A stretch of 8,221 nt of DNA, taken from Pseudomonadota bacterium (GTDB lineage Bacteria; Pseudomonadota; Gammaproteobacteria; Steroidobacterales; Steroidobacteraceae). The notes under the pieces are model-generated. The model was not told where the DNA came from, searched no databases, and worked only from the letters and a program-made list of their open reading frames with translations. A program made the position numbers and the translations under genes. The stretch spans positions 1 to 8,221 of the forward strand of contig JAFEDW010000079.1 in assembly GCA_018241455.1 (NCBI GenBank), in the 5' to 3' direction. Position 1 is the first letter of the stretch, and every line of letters begins with the position of its first letter. Below are positions 6,150 to 8,221 of the stretch, in pieces.

Positions 6150-6641
6150 TCAGTCCGGCTGTCCGGCTACCGGTTGCCGCACGCCCCGCAGGCGGCGGCC
6201 GTTGGAGATGAACCGCCAGTCGCAATAACACGTGGCGTCCTTGAAGGCCGCGTCGCGGATGGAGAATCCCGCCACCTTGATCGGTTTGCCCTGCGAACTG
6301 CTGGCCACGCCCATGATGCCGTTGCCCGGTGCGGGGATCAGCTGCCAGTCCGCCTGTCCGGTCATCGGATCGGGGAACAGCTTGCGCAGGTAACGCCGCG
6401 CCACCGGAAAGCGCTTGTCCTCGAGCAGTTGGCTGAGGTCCTGCGGATACTGGCCGCCGGCGCCGAGGTACATGCCGATCGCCATGCGGTACTGGTTGCC
6501 GATCCACAGCAATTCCGCTTCCTTCTCGCGCCGGATCTGCGTGCTCCACATGACTCCGATCGTGGCCAGCGTGATGCCGATCACCGCGATGGCGAACATC
6601 AGGCCGACATAGGTGAAGCCGCGCGATCGCGCCGCAGTCAT
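6150..6641 (-). CDS. Atypical pseudopilin lacking the +5 glutamate, third of three
   Basis: The product is 163 residues from the ATG at 6641-6639. I chose this start because AAGGA at 6655-6651 sits 9 nt upstream. An ATG three codons earlier (6650) abuts that same sequence with no spacer and would overlap the previous gene by 7 nt. The leader MTAARSRG ends at a prepilin-peptidase-like site G8|F9. The mature N-terminus reads FTYVGLM, with Gly where Glu normally stands at +5. A hydrophobic helix (FAIAVIGITLATIGVMW) and a charged segment RREKEAELL follow. The globular part contains QYPQDLSQLLED, LRKLFPDPMTGQADW, GIMGVASSS and a late Cys pair (CYCDW). In type II systems the minor tip pseudopilin GspK is known for lacking Glu5, so a tip or specialised role is a reasonable inference. 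However, this protein is shorter than GspK and otherwise looks GspG-like. Confidence 0.85.
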   Translation of the reverse strand: MTAARSRGFTYVGLMFAIAVIGITLATIGVMWSTQIRREKEAELLWIGNQYRMAIGMYLGAGGQYPQDLSQLLEDKRFPVARRYLRKLFPDPMTGQADWQLIPAPGNGIMGVASSSQGKPIKVAGFSIRDAAFKDATCYCDWRFISNGRRLRGVRQPVAGQPD

Positions 6642-6643
6642 GG

Positions 6644-7027
6644 CTACCATTCCTTGAACGGCGTGCCGTCGGAGCCGTTGCCTTCGGCGCCGCTGTGCAC
6701 GTCGCGGATACCCGGATGGTCGGCATCCTCGGACACCACCATCTGCCAGGCATCCGCCGACTTCGTGAACGGATCGACCGGGATGGCGCGGATGTATTTG
6801 CGTTCGACCAGCGCCGAGAGCGAATCCGGGTACTGGTCGTAGTCGCCGAGGTGCTTGTCGATCGCCTCGCGCAGCACGGCGAGATCCTGGCGCAGCACGG
6901 TTTCGCGCGAGCGCTCGAGCGTCTTGAAGTAGCGCGGTACGGCGATGGCGAGCAGCACGCCGATGATGCTCATCACGACGAGCAGTTCGATGAGCGTGAA
7001 GCCGCGCCGGCGTCGGTTACCAGTCAC
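6644..7027 (-). CDS. Type II secretion-like pseudopilin (GspG-like), second of three
   Basis: This 127-residue protein starts with GTG at 7027-7025, preceded by GGAG at 7040-7037 (spacer 9 nt). The start lies inside the end of the previous gene, an 11-nt overlap typical of coupled translation. The leader MTGNRRRRG is strongly basic and is followed by the processing site G9|F10 and TLIE with Glu at mature +5. A hydrophobic helix (LLVVMSIIGVLLAIAVP) follows. The C-terminal domain has the GspG pattern: GDYDQYPDSLSALVE, then YIRAIPVDPFT, a Trp and the ending DGTPFKEW. That ending resembles the GVPYRDW ending of the preceding pseudopilin, so the two are probably paralogues. At 127 residues it is close to the usual size of the major pseudopilin GspG, which makes it the better candidate for the main pseudopilus subunit. 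That role is inferred from size and pattern, not shown. Confidence 0.9.
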   Translation of the reverse strand: MTGNRRRRGFTLIELLVVMSIIGVLLAIAVPRYFKTLERSRETVLRQDLAVLREAIDKHLGDYDQYPDSLSALVERKYIRAIPVDPFTKSADAWQMVVSEDADHPGIRDVHSGAEGNGSDGTPFKEW

Positions 7028-7499
7028 GGTACGGCACTCCGTTCAGGCCCTTGGCGTTGCTCATCGAATGCACGTCGTACACGTCATCGCCGGGCTGCGG
7101 ATTGTCGGGCGGGCTCGCGTAGCTGCGCAGCCCCCAGGTCTCCTCCGGAGCAGCGGTGGCATCGGGGAAGAAGGGATCGCGCGGCAGCCGGCGCAGGAAA
7201 TAGATCTTGACCTTGTCCGGGCTGGTGGAATCCTCGACGCCTTCGTACAGCAGCTTCAGGTCGGCGGGGTAACCGGTCTTGTCCGCCTCGACCTGCACCC
7301 GGCCCTGCTCCGCCGCCAGCTTGTAGGCATCGATCGCGCTGCGGATGTCGCGCAGCGCGGCCCGCAACTCGCTTTCCTTTTCGCGCTTGATCGACATGCT
7401 GCTCAACGGCAGCGCGGCGCTGGCCAGCAGCCCGACGATGGCGACCGTGATCACCAGTTCGATCAGCGTGAATCCGGCGTGGCGCGTGCGGGCAGTCAT
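7017..7499 (-). CDS. Type II secretion-like pseudopilin (GspG-like), first of three
   Basis: This 160-residue protein is a class III prepilin-like subunit. It has a short basic leader (MTARTRHAG), a prepilin-peptidase site G9|F10 followed by TLIE with the conserved Glu at mature +5, then a hydrophobic helix of about 20 residues (LVITVAIVGLLASAALPL) and an amphipathic helix rich in Lys, Glu and Arg. The C-terminal globular part has GspG-like landmarks: YPADLKLL, then RRLPRDPFFPD, a Trp-Gly pair and the ending GLNGVPYRDW. Pseudopilins assemble into the inner-membrane-anchored pseudopilus that drives substrates through a secretin. The gene lies 23 nt after the secretin/cohesin gene and its last 11 nt overlap the next pseudopilin. 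The ribosome binding site is weak: AGGA lies only 2 nt from the ATG, so expression may depend on translational coupling. It could be a major or a minor subunit; sequence alone does not decide. Confidence 0.9.
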   Translation of the reverse strand: MTARTRHAGFTLIELVITVAIVGLLASAALPLSSMSIKREKESELRAALRDIRSAIDAYKLAAEQGRVQVEADKTGYPADLKLLYEGVEDSTSPDKVKIYFLRRLPRDPFFPDATAAPEETWGLRSYASPPDNPQPGDDVYDVHSMSNAKGLNGVPYRDW

Positions 7500-7522
7500 G
7501 GTCCTGCAGGGCCTCGCCGGGC

Positions 7523-8221
7523 TCAGTTGGTGACCGACACCGTCAACGGCGCCGGTGTCGTGGTGGCCATGATCGCGCCGCTCCCGCCCATCACGGACAC
7601 CTGTGCCGCGAAGGCGGTCTGCGCCCGCGGCTGCAGCGCGCGGAAATGCAGCACCATCAGTTCACCGTTGCCCGAGATCGTGTTGTCGGAGTTCGCGCTC
7701 ACATCGAGCTGCGCGCCTCCCGCACGCCCCGTGACCTTGGCCTCGAGCGCGCTGGGGATGATGCCGCCGGCATCGCCACTGGTGAGCTGGAAGGCCGCGG
7801 CGTCGAAGCGCACCTGCGAACGCACGCGCGCGATGTTCTGGTCGGTCTGCAGCTGCAGCGTCACCGTGAACTCATCGCCCACCTTGATGTCGGTCGGCCC
7901 GGCCAGCGTCGCGGTCGGGTGCGGCGTGGGCCCATCGCTCTCGGTCGGCCGGCCCGATGGCACTTCCGTGATGCCCTGCAGCGCCGCGATTCGCGGCGAG
8001 GGCGCGCCAGCCGGCGCCGCCGAGGCGCCACCGGATCCACCCACCACCGTCGATGCGGCGCCGGTCGTGCTCACATCGACCGGCGCGTGATCCGCCGGGC
8101 TCGCTGCACCGCTCGATCCGGTCGGCGCCGTCGCGCCACCCGCCGGCATCGCGCGCGGCATCGAACCACCCACGCCCAGCGGCTCCAGCCCGCTGCGCGA
8201 CTCGGTGCCGTACCAGAACTC
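7523..8221 (-). CDS. Secretin-like (GspD-type) protein with C-terminal cohesin domain, partial (C-terminal 232 residues)
   Basis: The reading frame is open to the right window edge, so the start lies outside. The fragment opens with EFWYGTESRSG, which resembles the stretch that follows the secretin core in GspD-like proteins of pseudopilus clusters. About 90 residues rich in Ala, Gly, Pro, Ser and Thr follow as a flexible linker. The last roughly 125 residues look like a cohesin-type beta-sandwich: a segment VGDEFTVTLQL, then IARVRSQVRFD, a Gly/Ser-rich turn, GNGELMVLHFRAL and a terminal beta strand PLTVSVTN. Secretins form the outer-membrane channel of type II secretion systems and type IV pilus machines. 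A cohesin tail would be an added binding module. A GTG at 8171-8173 is in frame but has no role if the frame continues upstream. The pseudopilin genes begin 23 nt downstream. The cohesin-like fold is fairly clear; the secretin assignment rests mainly on context and the short opening motif, because the secretin core is not visible. Confidence 0.72.
   Translation of the reverse strand, partial: EFWYGTESRSGLEPLGVGGSMPRAMPAGGATAPTGSSGAASPADHAPVDVSTTGAASTVVGGSGGASAAPAGAPSPRIAALQGITEVPSGRPTESDGPTPHPTATLAGPTDIKVGDEFTVTLQLQTDQNIARVRSQVRFDAAAFQLTSGDAGGIIPSALEAKVTGRAGGAQLDVSANSDNTISGNGELMVLHFRALQPRAQTAFAAQVSVMGGSGAIMATTTPAPLTVSVTN

Noticed and set aside
5839..6753. Minus-strand 304-codon frame across the third pseudopilin and the FKBP gene
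   Set aside because: It is an out-of-frame shadow of two well-supported genes and is rich in Arg, Gly and Ala.
1..8221. tRNA, rRNA, CRISPR array, insertion sequence or integrase
   Set aside because: I saw no direct-repeat array, no transposase or integrase motif, no terminal inverted repeats and no tRNA-like cloverleaf. The window is covered by coding sequence apart from 4912-5318 and short gaps.

Overview
The window is GC-rich DNA with every credible gene on the minus strand, so gene order reads from high to low coordinates. The gene families (a type II secretion-like secretin with a C-terminal cohesin domain, GspG-like pseudopilins, a Mip/FkpA-type FKBP and Sec-exported multicopper oxidases) and the Shine-Dalgarno starts point to a Gram-negative bacterium. 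A beta- or gammaproteobacterium is most likely; I cannot name a genus from the sequence.

Block 1 (about 8221 to 5319) is the end of a secretion/pseudopilus operon. It holds the C-terminus of a secretin-like protein (low-complexity linker plus cohesin-like domain, truncated by the window edge), three tightly packed pseudopilin genes and a periplasmic FKBP-type peptidyl-prolyl isomerase. Gaps range from an 11-nt overlap to 30 nt, so these genes are probably one transcription unit. The third pseudopilin lacks the usual glutamate at mature position +5.

Block 2 (5318 to 4912) is a 407-nt non-coding region. It contains several inverted repeats, including a perfect 12-bp palindrome and a GC-rich hairpin just upstream of the next ribosome binding site. 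It probably holds the promoter and control sites of the oxidase operon.

Block 3 (4911 to 1) contains three consecutive multicopper-oxidase-family genes (here A, B and C) separated by 10 and 17 nt. Each has a Sec signal peptide and good ribosome binding sites. They share a plan of an N-terminal cupredoxin domain followed by a second domain opening with a Y-[FY]-x-[LI]-N-G-x-S signature. Their copper ligands are divided. A keeps a type-1 site plus two HxH motifs in domain 1 and has lost them in domain 2. B has lost them in domain 1 and keeps two HxH motifs in domain 2, with the type-1 cysteine replaced by serine. C has no ligands in the part that is visible and runs off the window.

Working hypothesis (inference): A and B, perhaps with C, form a hetero-oligomeric multicopper oxidase whose trinuclear centre is built between two different polypeptides. 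The adjacent atypical type II-like machinery and the FKBP could export and fold this complex, in the way an atypical pseudopilin system has been linked to a multicopper protein in Geobacter sulfurreducens. The substrate (for example Mn(II), Fe(II), Cu(I) or an organic compound) cannot be read from the sequence.
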